Shown here: in pieces, positions 52,729 through 63,000 of the stretch
Numbering within the stretch: position 1 is the stretch's first letter
How the letters are laid out: each line of letters begins with the position of its first letter
From: CAZUDO01 sp964618895
Lineage (GTDB): Bacteria; Desulfobacterota; Binatia; DP-6
Assembly (NCBI GenBank): GCA_964618895.1
Contig: CAZUDO010000031.1
Coordinates: 62,001 to 126,000 of the forward strand
DNA: 64,000 nt
Direction of reading: 5' to 3'
Position numbers and translations under genes: made by a program
Notes under the pieces: generated by a model
What the model saw: only the letters and a program-made list of their open reading frames with translations
Told to the model about the DNA's origin: nothing
Database searches by the model: none

Positions 52729-53702
52729 CAGGCGCGACGACGGAGCGTATCCTCGACCGCCGCCCACAGGAGCGGGAACATGATCTCGTGGTGCCCGGTC
52801 AGGTGGATGCCGTGCCCGCCGGCCGCCGTCGGGCGGGTGACGACGTTCACGCCCGGGCGATAGTGACGCTGGAAATCCATGTCGATGGTGGTGAAGTCAC
52901 GCACGCGGTGGCCGACGTTACGCGCCAGGTTGAGCGCCTTCACGAACACCTCGGGGAGCACCACGGCCGAGCCGAGGTTCAGGTAGACGCCGCCGCCGAG
53001 CCGCGCCACCACGCCGGCCAACAAGCGGAAATCACGCATGCTGGTGCTCCCGATCGCCGCCCCATCGGCGCCGGGATGCATGTGGATGATGTCGGTGCCG
53101 ATGGCCACGTGCACCGTGGCCGGCAGGTCGAGACGGGCTGCGGTGGCGAGGATGCTGCCGGCCCGGAACGGCAGGGGCGCGGCCAGGATCGCCTGCCCGA
53201 CCGCCTGGCCGAGGCCCACGCCGGCAGCCGCGCCAGCCACGATGGCCCGGTTCAGGAACTCGCCCGTCTCGCGCGCCATCCCGAAGAGGCCGCGGTCGAG
53301 GCCCGGGCCCACGTCCTCCGAGGTGCGGCCCACCGCCGCCAGCTCGAAATCGTGCACCAGACAGGCGCCGTTCAGGGCGACGGCGGCCAGGCGTTCCCGG
53401 CGCAGCAGGTCGACGATGAGGGGACCGAGCCCGACCTTGATCGGGTGCGCACCCATGCCGAGGATGACCGGCTTCCCCCGCCGGACCGCCCGCGCGATGG
53501 CGGCGGCCGCGACACGCAGCTCGTGCGCTGCCAGAAGGTCGGGCAAGCCGTCGACGAGCGCCCGCACCGTGAGCCCGGCGCGTACCGGCCGTCCGAGCGA
53601 GCGCGCCGCCACCTTGCTGGGCCGGCGGTCGAGCGGCACGGTCCGCACCCGCGAGAGATCGATGCGCACGGGAGGGGCCGGGCGCCGGCCCGGCCGCTTC
53701 AC
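52728..53702 (-). CDS. Conserved protein of unknown function, weakly deoxyhypusine-synthase-like
   Basis: 324 residues from a GTG that overlaps the gmhA stop (GTGA). Features: GKPVILGMGAHPIKVGLGPL, VHDFELAAVGRTSEDVG, GTDIIHMHPGADGAAIG, and GGGVYLNLGSAVVLPEVF-VKALNLARN. Gly-rich nucleotide-like patches recall NAD-dependent deoxyhypusine synthases but no catalytic Lys motif is evident. Its tight coupling with gmhA and a SAM-cleaving enzyme suggests nucleotide or sugar metabolism; the function is open. Confidence 0.75.
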   Translation of the reverse strand: MKRPGRRPAPPVRIDLSRVRTVPLDRRPSKVAARSLGRPVRAGLTVRALVDGLPDLLAAHELRVAAAAIARAVRRGKPVILGMGAHPIKVGLGPLIVDLLRRERLAAVALNGACLVHDFELAAVGRTSEDVGPGLDRGLFGMARETGEFLNRAIVAGAAAGVGLGQAVGQAILAAPLPFRAGSILATAARLDLPATVHVAIGTDIIHMHPGADGAAIGSTSMRDFRLLAGVVARLGGGVYLNLGSAVVLPEVFVKALNLARNVGHRVRDFTTIDMDFQRHYRPGVNVVTRPTAAGGHGIHLTGHHEIMFPLLWAAVEDTLRRRA

Positions 53703-54298
53703 GCCGGGGCTCCCGCCAGCCGTCGATCGACCATCTCGCAGAGCACGTGGCCGACCAGGATGTGGGTCTCCTGGATGCGGGCCGAGAGCGCGCTCGCCGA
53801 CACGCGCAGCGACACGTCGACCATCCCGGCCAGCGGCCCGCCGTCCCCCCCCGTGAGCCCGATCGTATGCAGCCCGGTGGCGCGGCACGTCTCCACGGCG
53901 CGCAGGACGTTCGGCGACCGGCCGCTGGTGGAGATAGCGACGGCCACGTCGGCGGGGCTACCGAGGGCCCGGACCTGCCGGGCGAAGACCTCCTCGTAGC
54001 CGTAGTCGTTGGCGATGGCAGTCAGGGCCGAGGTGTCGGTGGTGAGCGCGATGGCGGGAAGCGCCCGGCGCTCGCGCTGGAAGCGCCCGACGAACTCGGC
54101 CGCGATGTGCTGGGCGTCGGCGGCACTGCCGCCGTTGCCGAACAGCAGCACCTTGCGTCCGGCCTCCAGGGCGCCGGCGACGAGATCGATCGCGCGCTCC
54201 AAGGCCGCCCCGTTCTCCGCCAGGAAGGCCTGCTTGGTGCGGACGCTGTCGGCGAACAGCTCCTCGATGGCCGCCCGTACGCCGGCCGGCATCGTCAC
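53699..54298 (-). CDS. gmhA: Sedoheptulose-7-phosphate isomerase (GmhA-like SIS domain)
   Basis: 199 residues. SIS fold: LLFGNGGSAADAQHIAAEFV, RRALPAIALTTDTSALTAIA, VAISTSGRSPNVLRAVETCR and ETHILVGHVLCEMVD, all GmhA hallmarks. It starts ADP-heptose synthesis for LPS core, consistent with a diderm. GTG overlaps the CBS stop (GTGA); ATG two codons later is an alternative. An 8-C tract lies in the gene. Confidence 0.92.
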   Translation of the reverse strand: MTMPAGVRAAIEELFADSVRTKQAFLAENGAALERAIDLVAGALEAGRKVLLFGNGGSAADAQHIAAEFVGRFQRERRALPAIALTTDTSALTAIANDYGYEEVFARQVRALGSPADVAVAISTSGRSPNVLRAVETCRATGLHTIGLTGGDGGPLAGMVDVSLRVSASALSARIQETHILVGHVLCEMVDRRLAGAPA

Positions 54299-54699
54299 CC
54301 GACCTCGGGTGGCACGGGCAGGACGTGCTCGACGAAGAAGCGGAGCACGTCGAGCGGCGTGATGATGCCGACCAGCCGCCCCCCCCGGACGACCAGCACG
54401 TGGTCGACCTGGCGATCGCGCATGAGGCGGATCACCTCGTCGCTGGTCTCGAACTCGTCGACCACGACCGGCTCCCGGGTCATGATGCTCTTGGCGGGGG
54501 CGTGGGGGTCCGTGTCCCGGACGAGGGCCGCCACCACGTCGCCCTCGCTGACGAACCCGAGGACGAGTCCGTGCGGGTCCGTGACCGGCACGCCACCGAA
54601 GCGCCCCCCGACCAGCGTCCGCGCGATGGCTTCAATGGGGGTGTTGGCGGCGACGGCGGTGACGCGCTCGGTCATGAAGTTGCGCGCGTGCCCCTTCAC
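54295..54699 (-). CDS. Tandem CBS-domain protein
   Basis: 134 residues, two CBS domains (about 8-60 and 70-125: MTERVTAVAANTPIEAIART, MTREPVVVDEFETSDEVIRL, VDHVLVVRGGRLVGIITPLD). Such free pairs bind adenyl nucleotides and regulate partners. GTG start. First gene of the operon leading to gmhA; an 8-C tract lies near its 3' half. Confidence 0.88.
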   Translation of the reverse strand: MKGHARNFMTERVTAVAANTPIEAIARTLVGGRFGGVPVTDPHGLVLGFVSEGDVVAALVRDTDPHAPAKSIMTREPVVVDEFETSDEVIRLMRDRQVDHVLVVRGGRLVGIITPLDVLRFFVEHVLPVPPEVG

Positions 54700-54795
54700 T
54701 GGGGAGGGCTCTACTGGATGGGGGCGGGGCGGTCAATGTGGCGGGCGGCCGTTGCCAGGGTCGCAGGAGTCGGGTAGGGTCCAAAGCCGCCGTAC

Positions 54796-55367
<572 letters not shown>

Positions 55368-55394
55368 TCAGCTCACCTCGTCCGCGAGTCGCTT

Positions 55395-56231
55395 TCAGTG
55401 AAGGGAATCGTCGTCATCGTTGAAGTCGTCGTCCGCGTCCTCGCCCGCGGGGCCTTCCGCCATGGCCATCGCCTCATGGACCGCCGCGACGATGTCTTCG
55501 TCGTCGGAGTCGGCGAGGTCATCGAGGATCTCTGCGGCTTCGTGCGGGCGGATACTGGCTACGGCGTCGATCGCGGCCAGGAGCAGCGGCTTGTCGGTCT
55601 CCCCCGAAGTGACGAAAGCCGCGATGTACGGCCAGGCTGCGTCCATTTTCCAATTGCCTGCCGCCAGGATTGCCTCGCAGTGGAGATCCGCGTTCTTGCT
55701 GCCCAGCGCTTCGAGAATCTGCTCATCGAATCCGCGAACGAAACGCATGCAGAAGACGGCGGTGAGCCTCCAGACCTCGTCGTCGCTGGAGTATGCGGCG
55801 CGGACCGCATCCTGGTGCCAGTGCTGCGGGGCGCGTGCTGAGGCCTCCAGGATCCGCCGCCGCACTTCCTTGGGAAGGTTGGCGTCCATGTAGAGCCTGT
55901 GCAGCGACTCCTGGATCCCGTGGAACGTTCGTTCCGCAATTAAGAGGTCGTCGACATCCTCGAGACCCTCGGTATCTGCATGCTCGAGGACCGGTCCCAG
56001 GGAGATCGCTGCCCTGCCGCGCACCTTCTCGGACTTGTCGCCACTGCGGAGGATGGAGAGCAGGGCGTCAACCAACTCGTCGTTGATGACCGTGAAGTCA
56101 CCTGCAAGCTCAGTGGCCAGAAGGAGATCGGACTCCGAGGGTCGGTCATCCCGAAGGATGTCGAGCAGCATCTTCCCGGTACCTTCAGGCCAGTCCCAAG
56201 GTGGCGTGTTCTTCAAGGTCCTCAAGCTCAT
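55395..56231 (-). CDS. HEAT-repeat-like protein
   Basis: About 278 residues (GAGGG ribosome site before ATG 56231; ATG 56246 possible). Helical repeats such as VRGRAAISLGPVLEHADTEG, WRLTAVFCMRFVRGFDEQIL and LLLAAIDAVASIRPHEAAEI fit HEAT-type scaffolds. The tail is very acidic (DADDDFNDDDDSLH). Starts just after the TPR-like gene. Function unknown. Confidence 0.75.
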   Translation of the reverse strand: MSLRTLKNTPPWDWPEGTGKMLLDILRDDRPSESDLLLATELAGDFTVINDELVDALLSILRSGDKSEKVRGRAAISLGPVLEHADTEGLEDVDDLLIAERTFHGIQESLHRLYMDANLPKEVRRRILEASARAPQHWHQDAVRAAYSSDDEVWRLTAVFCMRFVRGFDEQILEALGSKNADLHCEAILAAGNWKMDAAWPYIAAFVTSGETDKPLLLAAIDAVASIRPHEAAEILDDLADSDDEDIVAAVHEAMAMAEGPAGEDADDDFNDDDDSLH

Positions 56232-56249
56232 CTTGATCCCTCGCATACT

Positions 56250-57485
56250 TCACCGTTGATCGCGGTTTTCTTCCCATGCCTTCCCCGCTCTGACTTCGTC
56301 GACCAGGAACCGCACGCCTTGGTTGTCGGACGGGTTGAGCCACAGCATCTTCTCGAAGACGCGCCCGGCTTCGTCGTAGCAGCCCAGCCGCCAGAGGCAC
56401 AATCCATAGCCGTGCATGCAGCGCAGAAAGGGGCGGTTGTCGATGTGACCCCAGAGCAGCGCACCGTCGAACCCGTTGCCAAGAGACAGCTCCCCGATGC
56501 GCAAGCCCACCTCGTAGTGGCGGAGGGCTTCCTTGGGGCTGTGGCCGAAGACGAAGTTGCCGAGATGGGCGTGGGCGTCGAGGCAGCGTAGGTCGGCTTG
56601 ACAGAGCTCCATCAGGATCTTGTGCGCCTCCACGCGCTGGCCGGCGTCCCTCAGATCGTTGGACTCGGTAATGGGATCTGCGAACGGATCGTCGGGGTCC
56701 TGGCCGGGCAGCACCTGCTCCATCTCGAACCCCGGCCGCGGGCCGCGGGCGATGATCGGCTTGGCCCACTCCTCGATCGGTTCGTTCTCCTCGCCCCAGT
56801 AATGCTCTTTGGGATCCCACATCCCCGTGTCCTCGAGCCGCAGTGGCACGAGGCCGAGAGCAGGGACATCGAGCCGGGTGGACTCGATGTCGCCGGAAAG
56901 GTACGGATGCCCAGCGTAGCTCCACTGCTTGCGTGGCGTGACCGTCACGATTTCGCCGGGCACCATGTCCCAGAGCCCACTCGTACGAAGGGTGATCGCG
57001 CGGTCGCTGCCGAGCAGTCCGCAACGCGCGGCGCGCTCCTTGACCGAGAGCACGATCAGCTCGACTGGCCCGCTCAGGTCGAGGTCCTCGGCCGTAACCT
57101 TGTGTTGGCGTTTGCGCCGCGTGGTTCCGGAGGTCTCGGGGGGATAGGGATCGAGGCGGAGCCACCTGCGATAAGCGGCGACGTGGCGGGCGCCACTCGA
57201 GTCCCGCGGGAACACGACGTCGGATGCCGCCACCACGTGCTCGGAGCCATCCTCGCGGCGACACCTCGCCGTCAGCCCGCGGCGCTCGTTTCCGTCGTAG
57301 TCGATCTCGGTCACCGAGACTGGCTCGCCGATGACGAACCCGTCCGCCGGGAGCGTGGCGTCGTCCTCGAAGGCCTGCCGAAGGGCCCAGAGCTCCTCGT
57401 CGTCTCCGTGGGCGTCGACGGTGATCTTCCCGAGTAGCTCGTCGAGATCTGCGAGGTTCTCGTCATCACGTCCTGCGCGGCTCAT
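56250..57485 (-). CDS. Cytoplasmic protein with TPR-like C-terminus, unknown function
   Basis: 411 residues from the ATG giving MSRAGRDDENLADLDELLGK, with an AGGAGG site. The N-terminal half has beta-rich segments (LTARCRREDGSEHVVAASDV, ITLRTSGLWDMVPGEIVTVT); the C-terminal half has TPR-like helices (EAHKILMELCQADLRCLDAH, GYGLCLWRLGCYDEAGRVFE). I do not recognise a named family. Ends 3 nt before an alternative start of the HEAT gene. Confidence 0.75.
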   Translation of the reverse strand: MSRAGRDDENLADLDELLGKITVDAHGDDEELWALRQAFEDDATLPADGFVIGEPVSVTEIDYDGNERRGLTARCRREDGSEHVVAASDVVFPRDSSGARHVAAYRRWLRLDPYPPETSGTTRRKRQHKVTAEDLDLSGPVELIVLSVKERAARCGLLGSDRAITLRTSGLWDMVPGEIVTVTPRKQWSYAGHPYLSGDIESTRLDVPALGLVPLRLEDTGMWDPKEHYWGEENEPIEEWAKPIIARGPRPGFEMEQVLPGQDPDDPFADPITESNDLRDAGQRVEAHKILMELCQADLRCLDAHAHLGNFVFGHSPKEALRHYEVGLRIGELSLGNGFDGALLWGHIDNRPFLRCMHGYGLCLWRLGCYDEAGRVFEKMLWLNPSDNQGVRFLVDEVRAGKAWEENRDQR

Positions 57486-57496
57486 CCGTGTGCCTC

Positions 57497-58858
57497 CTAT
57501 CCGTCCCCTGGGTGCCGCGCGCCCCACCGCGCCTTCGCGCGCTCCAGGAACGACGGCTTCTCGCTCGGTCCCGAGCCCGCGACGATTTCCTCGAGCCCGG
57601 CCATGAACCCCGTCTTGCGATGGTGCTCGGAACGCACCTTCTCCACGACGCCCTGCCAGTCCGCCGTAAGCCCCGCCTTCTCGAAGCAGCGCCGGGCTCG
57701 CTCGAAGTTCGAGAGCGCGGCGCCGTAGTACTTGCTCTTCCTCGCGTTGACGACGCGCATCCCCTGGGCGCACCACAGCCGCGCGGCGAGGTCTGGATGG
57801 GCCTTCTCCAGCTTCCTGGCCGCGGGTTCGGTCGTGTAGTGGCTCACGTCCTCGAGTGCATCGTCCGTGCTACGGCGCACCAGCTCCGCGAGGCGTTCCA
57901 GCTCCTTTGTCTCGAGCATCAATCCGATCTGCGAAGGCAGGTCGGCCCCCGTCGCTGCCTCGATGGCCTTCTCGTGCCACGCTGCGCGCTCTTCCTTGGG
58001 CACGTACTTCATGAGGTCGTCGTAGGAGTACTGGCTTGGATGCTCGCGGTACTCTGCCCAGGCGGCCTCGAGGGCCTCGTTGCCACGTCCCAGCTTGGTG
58101 AGGAGGTTGCGCTTCAGCTTGGTGAGATCATGTCCCGCCATTGAGCCATGTGGGGCCTTCTTGGCGAGCTCGACCCCGCGCTCGACCCACGACAGCGCCT
58201 CATCGGCCTTTCGCCGAGCGACGAGCAGGGTCGCAAGAGCATGGCAGTCCTCTGCCGTCGGGCCCGTCTCCTCGGCGAGCGCGAGGTATGCCTCCACGTT
58301 CTTCTGCTCCAAGTAGAGCGTGCGGAGGGACCCGCCCCACCGCCGGCGCGCGTAGTCGGGATTGCGCCGGGACGATTCGCCTGGAACCGCCCTTGCCGTC
58401 GCGGCTGCGTTGAAGCGCTCCCGGATCTGCTTCACGAACGCCGCGCGCCCGGCCTTGTTGAGCACCTTCGCCGCGTCCCTTTCCAGGTGGTAGCAGAAGC
58501 CGTAGGGGTCGTGCTCCATCCACCCGAGCAGGCGAGTCGCCGTCTCATCCGGATCGGCGCCGGCTGCCTGCCGGGCCTTGATCCAGCCGCAGTAGAGCTC
58601 GTCGACGAACTGGCCGAAGCTGCCGCTCGAGTCGTCGACCTCCTCGGCCTTCTCGTAGCAGCCTGCGAGGAACGTCTCGTAGAGAGCAACGGCTTGGGCG
58701 GGAGCTGTCGGGATGAGCTTCGCGAGCTCGTGCTCCGCGGTCCCGAGCTCGCTGACGAAGGAGAAGTTGCCGCCGTCGGAGACGAAACGTCCTGGCGCGA
58801 GCGCCGTCTCAAGCAGGCGCTCCATCTGGCTCATCAAGGCGCGAGGATGCCTCTTCAT
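57497..58858 (-). CDS. DUF6880-like protein, often linked to SWIM proteins
   Basis: 453 residues from ATG 58858. Helical throughout with TPR-like pairs (LAKLIPTAPAQAVALYETFL, YCGWIKARQAAGADPDETAT, CHALATLLVARRKADEALSW). The N-terminal part fits DUF6880, whose members often sit with SWIM zinc fingers. A truncated SWIM gene lies 2 kb away in the same orientation. ATGA overlap with the small gene upstream. Confidence 0.72.
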   Translation of the reverse strand: MKRHPRALMSQMERLLETALAPGRFVSDGGNFSFVSELGTAEHELAKLIPTAPAQAVALYETFLAGCYEKAEEVDDSSGSFGQFVDELYCGWIKARQAAGADPDETATRLLGWMEHDPYGFCYHLERDAAKVLNKAGRAAFVKQIRERFNAAATARAVPGESSRRNPDYARRRWGGSLRTLYLEQKNVEAYLALAEETGPTAEDCHALATLLVARRKADEALSWVERGVELAKKAPHGSMAGHDLTKLKRNLLTKLGRGNEALEAAWAEYREHPSQYSYDDLMKYVPKEERAAWHEKAIEAATGADLPSQIGLMLETKELERLAELVRRSTDDALEDVSHYTTEPAARKLEKAHPDLAARLWCAQGMRVVNARKSKYYGAALSNFERARRCFEKAGLTADWQGVVEKVRSEHHRKTGFMAGLEEIVAGSGPSEKPSFLERAKARWGARHPGDG

Positions 58859-59241
58859 CGCAGGCCTCGCTTCGTCCTCGGGCTCGCCTTCGCGGCGGGC
58901 TGCGCATCGTTTTTGAAGGGGATTGCCTTGAAGCCCGAGTCGTCGCCTTGGTGAAAATAGATGTGCCCGGTCAGAGAGCCATCCTTCTGGAGCTTCACCC
59001 AGCCCCGGCCGCTCGCGGGATCGCACTCGTCGTTGCCGTCCCAGGTGAAGTCGACGTACGGCCGGCCGTTCCGCTGGCCGTGCCGGCAGTCCATCCACCC
59101 GTCGATGGCTATGAAGCGGAACTGGCCTCCATGGCCCTTGAACTCGATGCAGGCGCGCCCGAGGAGATCAATCGCTTCCTGGTCCCAGAGGTCCATCTCG
59201 TTGATGCGCCACTTGCCGGACATAATGTTGGTCTTTGCCAC
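58855..59241 (-). CDS. Small conserved protein, unknown function
   Basis: 128 residues. Reads KWRINEMDLWDQEAIDLLGR, FRFIAIDGWMDCRHGQRNGR, FTWDGNDECDPASGRGWV, and a Ser/Lys tail. Similar small proteins occur in many bacteria, but no biochemical role is known to me. It is first in the run with the DUF6880-like, TPR-like and HEAT-like genes. Confidence 0.7.
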   Translation of the reverse strand: MAKTNIMSGKWRINEMDLWDQEAIDLLGRACIEFKGHGGQFRFIAIDGWMDCRHGQRNGRPYVDFTWDGNDECDPASGRGWVKLQKDGSLTGHIYFHQGDDSGFKAIPFKNDAQPAAKASPRTKRGLR

Positions 59242-59285
59242 GGAGGTCTCTTGGACCAGGCGGTCCTCGGTGTTGACGTCAGGTG

Positions 59286-59694
59286 ATCACGACGCCGCGT
59301 CGAGCGCGGCCGCGACGCCGGCCACGGTTCTGAAGGCGTGGTCGAGATCGAACTCCGCGAAAGTCGCGGTCCCGTAGGATCGGCTTCAACTGCGCTGCGA
59401 CCTGCGGCCTGAGGGCGGCGATCCGTGCCGGTGAGGCGTCGACGGGATCGTTCCCTGGCACGGTGAGTTTTGCTCTGACGAGTGCGAGCAGCTCGGGGTC
59501 GTTCACGCGGAACCCCAGCCCTTGAATACCAGCTCTGCCGTGGAAGCCGCCAGGTACTCGAGAACGACCGTTCAGAAGGGGTCCTTCTTGATGAGCTGCG
59601 GCACGAACCCGGTCTGCGCCGCCGTGAACCTCACGGCCTCCCGAAAAAGGGCCGGGTCGTCGTCGTGGAGGCGGAGCGGTGCCGGTTCAAGCAC
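59286..59694 (-). pseudogene. AbiEii-like nucleotidyltransferase toxin remnant
   Basis: The GTG at 59694 begins VLEPAPLRLHDDDPALFREA, FTAAQTGFVPQLIKKD, the AbiEii N-terminus, ending at a stop. The next frame gives TVVLEYLAASTAELVFKG, then a jump to VNDPELLALVRAKLTVPGND and, after another shift, EFDLDHAFRTVAGVAAALDA to a final TGA. The catalytic GS-x-D region is missing. Toxin activity is therefore lost. It overlaps the AbiEi end by 8 nt, the usual operon form. Confidence 0.72.
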
Positions 59695-60010
59695 GGTCGT
59701 TCCAGACGACGCCCCAGCGCCGATCAATCGTCCCGCGCTTCGGTCGCGTGGGAACCCAGGGGATGAGGCCCGAGGACGGCCTGAGCGCCCGCTCGAGCTT
59801 GCGCAGGACTGCCGCGTTCGCTCCCTTCCGTTCAAGCGACGCCCCTATCCGCCGGATGGTACCGACGTCGCCGTAGCGCAGCGCAGCGCAGCGCAGCGTG
59901 GCGCGGGCTAGCTCGGTCGGGCCGACTCGTCCGGCCGCAAGCTCGGCCCGAATCGACCCGTACGCGCGCGGCAGGCTCCCGAACCGCGCCCAATCGTACA
60001 CGGCGTCCAC
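59687..60010 (-). pseudogene. AbiEi-like antitoxin, 5'-truncated
   Basis: Reads LVDAVYDWARFGSLPRAYGS, GRVGPTELARATLRCAALRY and RRIGASLERKGANAAVLRKL, ending TRPKRGTIDRRWGVVWND: the C-terminal half of AbiEi antitoxins. A stop lies just upstream, so the N-terminal winged-helix part is missing. The ndvB-like gene begins on the other strand about 30 nt beyond, marking a recombination edge. Contains a pentanucleotide repeat. Confidence 0.68.
59875..59898. repeat. Pentanucleotide tandem repeat (AGCGC)x4.8
   Basis: AGCGC repeated nearly five times on the plus strand within the AbiEi fragment. Unit length is not a multiple of three, so slippage would change the frame of the antitoxin, a phase-variation-type structure. 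Confidence 0.85.
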
Positions 60011-60037
60011 GAGCGATGGCGCTCACCCCGTGCCTCC

Positions 60038-63000
60038 GTGCTACAAGCTCAAGGGATCCTCCACTTCGTCGGTAAACTCCGTCTTTCGGTCGATCCCCTC
60101 CCGGACCCCGAAGAGCCCATCCGCACTGAGCTCTTCAGCGCCGAGCGACTCGAGCAGCACGCCGAGAGCCTCGCGGCCGCGCAGCGTGTAACGGAGGATC
60201 CGCGCCGCGGGTGGCCCCTACTGCCGCGGCTCGTCGACAATGGCCGCGTCCTCCTCGCGTCCTACCGCGCCATCGCGGAAGCGATCCGCGAGGAGCGCGC
60301 GATCACCGCGGCGGCGGAATGGCTGGTCGACAATTTCCACATCGTGGAAGACCAGCTCCGCCAGATCCGTGAGGACCTGCCGCGCGGCTTCTACCGCGAG
60401 CTGCCCAAGCTCGCCGCCGGGTTCCTCGAGGGGTACCCGCGGGTCTTTGGCGTTGCCTGGGCGTTCGTGGCGCACACCGACAGCTGCTTCGAGCCCGAGG
60501 CGCTGCGGCGCTTCGGGCGAGCCTACCAGCGCGTGCAGCCGCTCACGATCGGCGAGCTGTGGGCGGTCCCGATCACGCTGCGCATCCTCCTGGTCGAGAA
60601 CCTCCGGCGGCTCGCGGAGCGGATCGTGCGGGACCGGGCGGCCCGTCAAGAGGCCGACGAGTTCGCGGACCGGCTGCTCGGCCTCGGTGGACGGACGCCG
60701 GCGGATGCGACTGCGGCGCTGGCGCGTGTCGAGAAGCAGCGGCTGCCCACGGCCTTCGCCGTGCAGCTCGTCCAGCGCCTGCGCGAGCAGGATCCGGACG
60801 TCGTGCCCGCGCTGCGCTGGCTCGAGGAGCGGTTCGCGGCCCAGGGTACGACGAGCGAAGAGATCGTGCGCCTCGAGCACCACCGGCAGGGGGCGATGAA
60901 CGTGACCGTCCGTAACATCATCACGAGCATGCGCCTGATGTCGAGTTTCGACTGGAAGGAGTTCTTCGAGAGCGTCAGCCGGGTCGACGAGGTACTGCGC
61001 GCCGACACGGACTTCGCGGCGCTCGACTTCCCGACCCGCGACCGCTACCGCCACGCGATCGAGGATCTGGCGCGGGGCTCCCGCTGCTCGGAGGTCGAGG
61101 TGGCCTGCCGGGTCGTGGCGCGTACGAAGGAGGCTGCCGCGGCGAACGATCCCGGGCACGAGCGCCGGCGTGACCCCGGATATCATCTGCTCTCAGAAGG
61201 ACGCGCGGCGCTCGAGCGTGATCTCGGCTTTCGCGTCCGCCCGGGGCGGTGGTTGACCCGCGCCTACCTCGCCGCGGCCATGCCGGCCTACCTGGGGACG
61301 GTCGCGCTGCTGAGCGCGCTCCTCCTCGCCCCGCCCCTGATCCTCGCCGCGCACGCCGGCGTGGGCCCTGCCGGCCTCCTGCTCTTCGCCCTGCTGGCTC
61401 TCGTTCCGGCCACCGACCTCGCCATCGCGCTCACGAACCTCGGGGTCGTCGAGCGGATCGGCCCCCGGCCCCTGCCGAAGCTCGAGCTACGCGACGGGGT
61501 GCCGGCCGAGCTGCGCACGCTGGTGGTGATGCCTGCGCTGCTCACCAGCGAGGCCCACGTCGAGGAGCTGGTCGCCCAGCTCGAGGTGCACTACCTCGCC
61601 AACCCCGACGACGAGCTCCGCTTTGCCCTGCTCTCGGACTGGACCGACGACCCGGCCGAGTCGAGACCAGACGACGAGGGGCTCGTCGCGGCGGCGGCTG
61701 AGGCGATCGCGGGCCTGAACACGCGGCATGGCCCCGTATCCGACGACGCGGCGCGCTTCTTTCTCTTCCATCGCGCCCGGCGTTGGAACGAACGCCAGCG
61801 AGGGTGGCTCGGGTGGGAGCGCAAGCGCGGGAAGCTGCACGAGCTCAACCGCCTGCTGCGCGGGGCGACGGACACCGGCTTCGTGGTGGTGGGTGGCCAG
61901 CCAATGGCCCCGCCGTCCGGAGTCCGCTACGTCATCACGCTCGATGCCGATACCCGGCTCCCCGTGGGTGCCGCGCGGGCGCTGATCGGCACCATGGCGC
62001 AGCCCTTGAACCGGGCGCGGTTCGACGCGCGCGCGGGGCGCGTAGTCGAGGGCTACGGGGTGCTTCAGCCGCGCGTGACGCCGACGCTGCCCCCCGACCG
62101 GAAGGGCTCGGTGTATCAGTGGATAACCGCCGGCCCGTGCGGGATCGACCCGTATGCCTCGGCGGTGTCGGACGTCTACCAGGATCTCTTCGGCGAGGGG
62201 TCCTACACCGGCAAGGGCATCTACGACCTGGATGCCTTCGAGGCGGCGCTCGCCGGCCGTGTGCCGGAGAACGCCATCCTGAGTCATGATCTCTTCGAGG
62301 GGGTCTTTGCGCGCGCGGGGCTGGTGACCGACATCGCCTTCTTCGAGGAGTTCCCGACCCACTACCTGGTGGCGTCGCTCCGACAGCACCGCTGGGCGCG
62401 CGGCGACTGGCAGCTCCTCCCCTGGGTCGTCGGGCGCCGTGCCGCTGGCGTGCCCTTCCTCGGCCGGTGGAAGATGGTCGACAACCTCCGGCGGACGCTC
62501 TCGGCGCCCTCGGCCGTCCTCACCCTTCTCGCGGCGTGGACACTCACCCCACAGGCGGCGATGTGGACGACGTTCATCCTCGCCGTGATCACCCTCCCGG
62601 TGCTCGTGCCCGTCCTCACCCGGCTCGTCCCGCGCCGGCGGGGCATCTCGAAGCGGAGCCACGTGGGCGGGATAGGCACCGACCTGGCGATGGGTCTCGC
62701 GCAGGTGACGCTCACGGTGACCCTGCTGGCCCATCAGGCGTGTGTGATGGTGGACGCGATCGTCCGCACCCTGGTCCGCCTCTACGGAACGCGCCAGCGG
62801 CTTCTCGAGTGGGTGACCGCTGCCCAGGCGAAGTCAGGCCTCGGCCTCGAACTGGCCGGCTTCTACCGCCGCATGGCGGCCGCTGTGGGACTCGCGGTCG
62901 GGGCCGCCGCGCTCGTCGCCGTCGTCCGGCCGGCGAACTGGCCGGTGGCGGCGCCGTTTATTGTCCTCTGGGTTCTCTCACCGCTCGGGGCCCAACGTAT

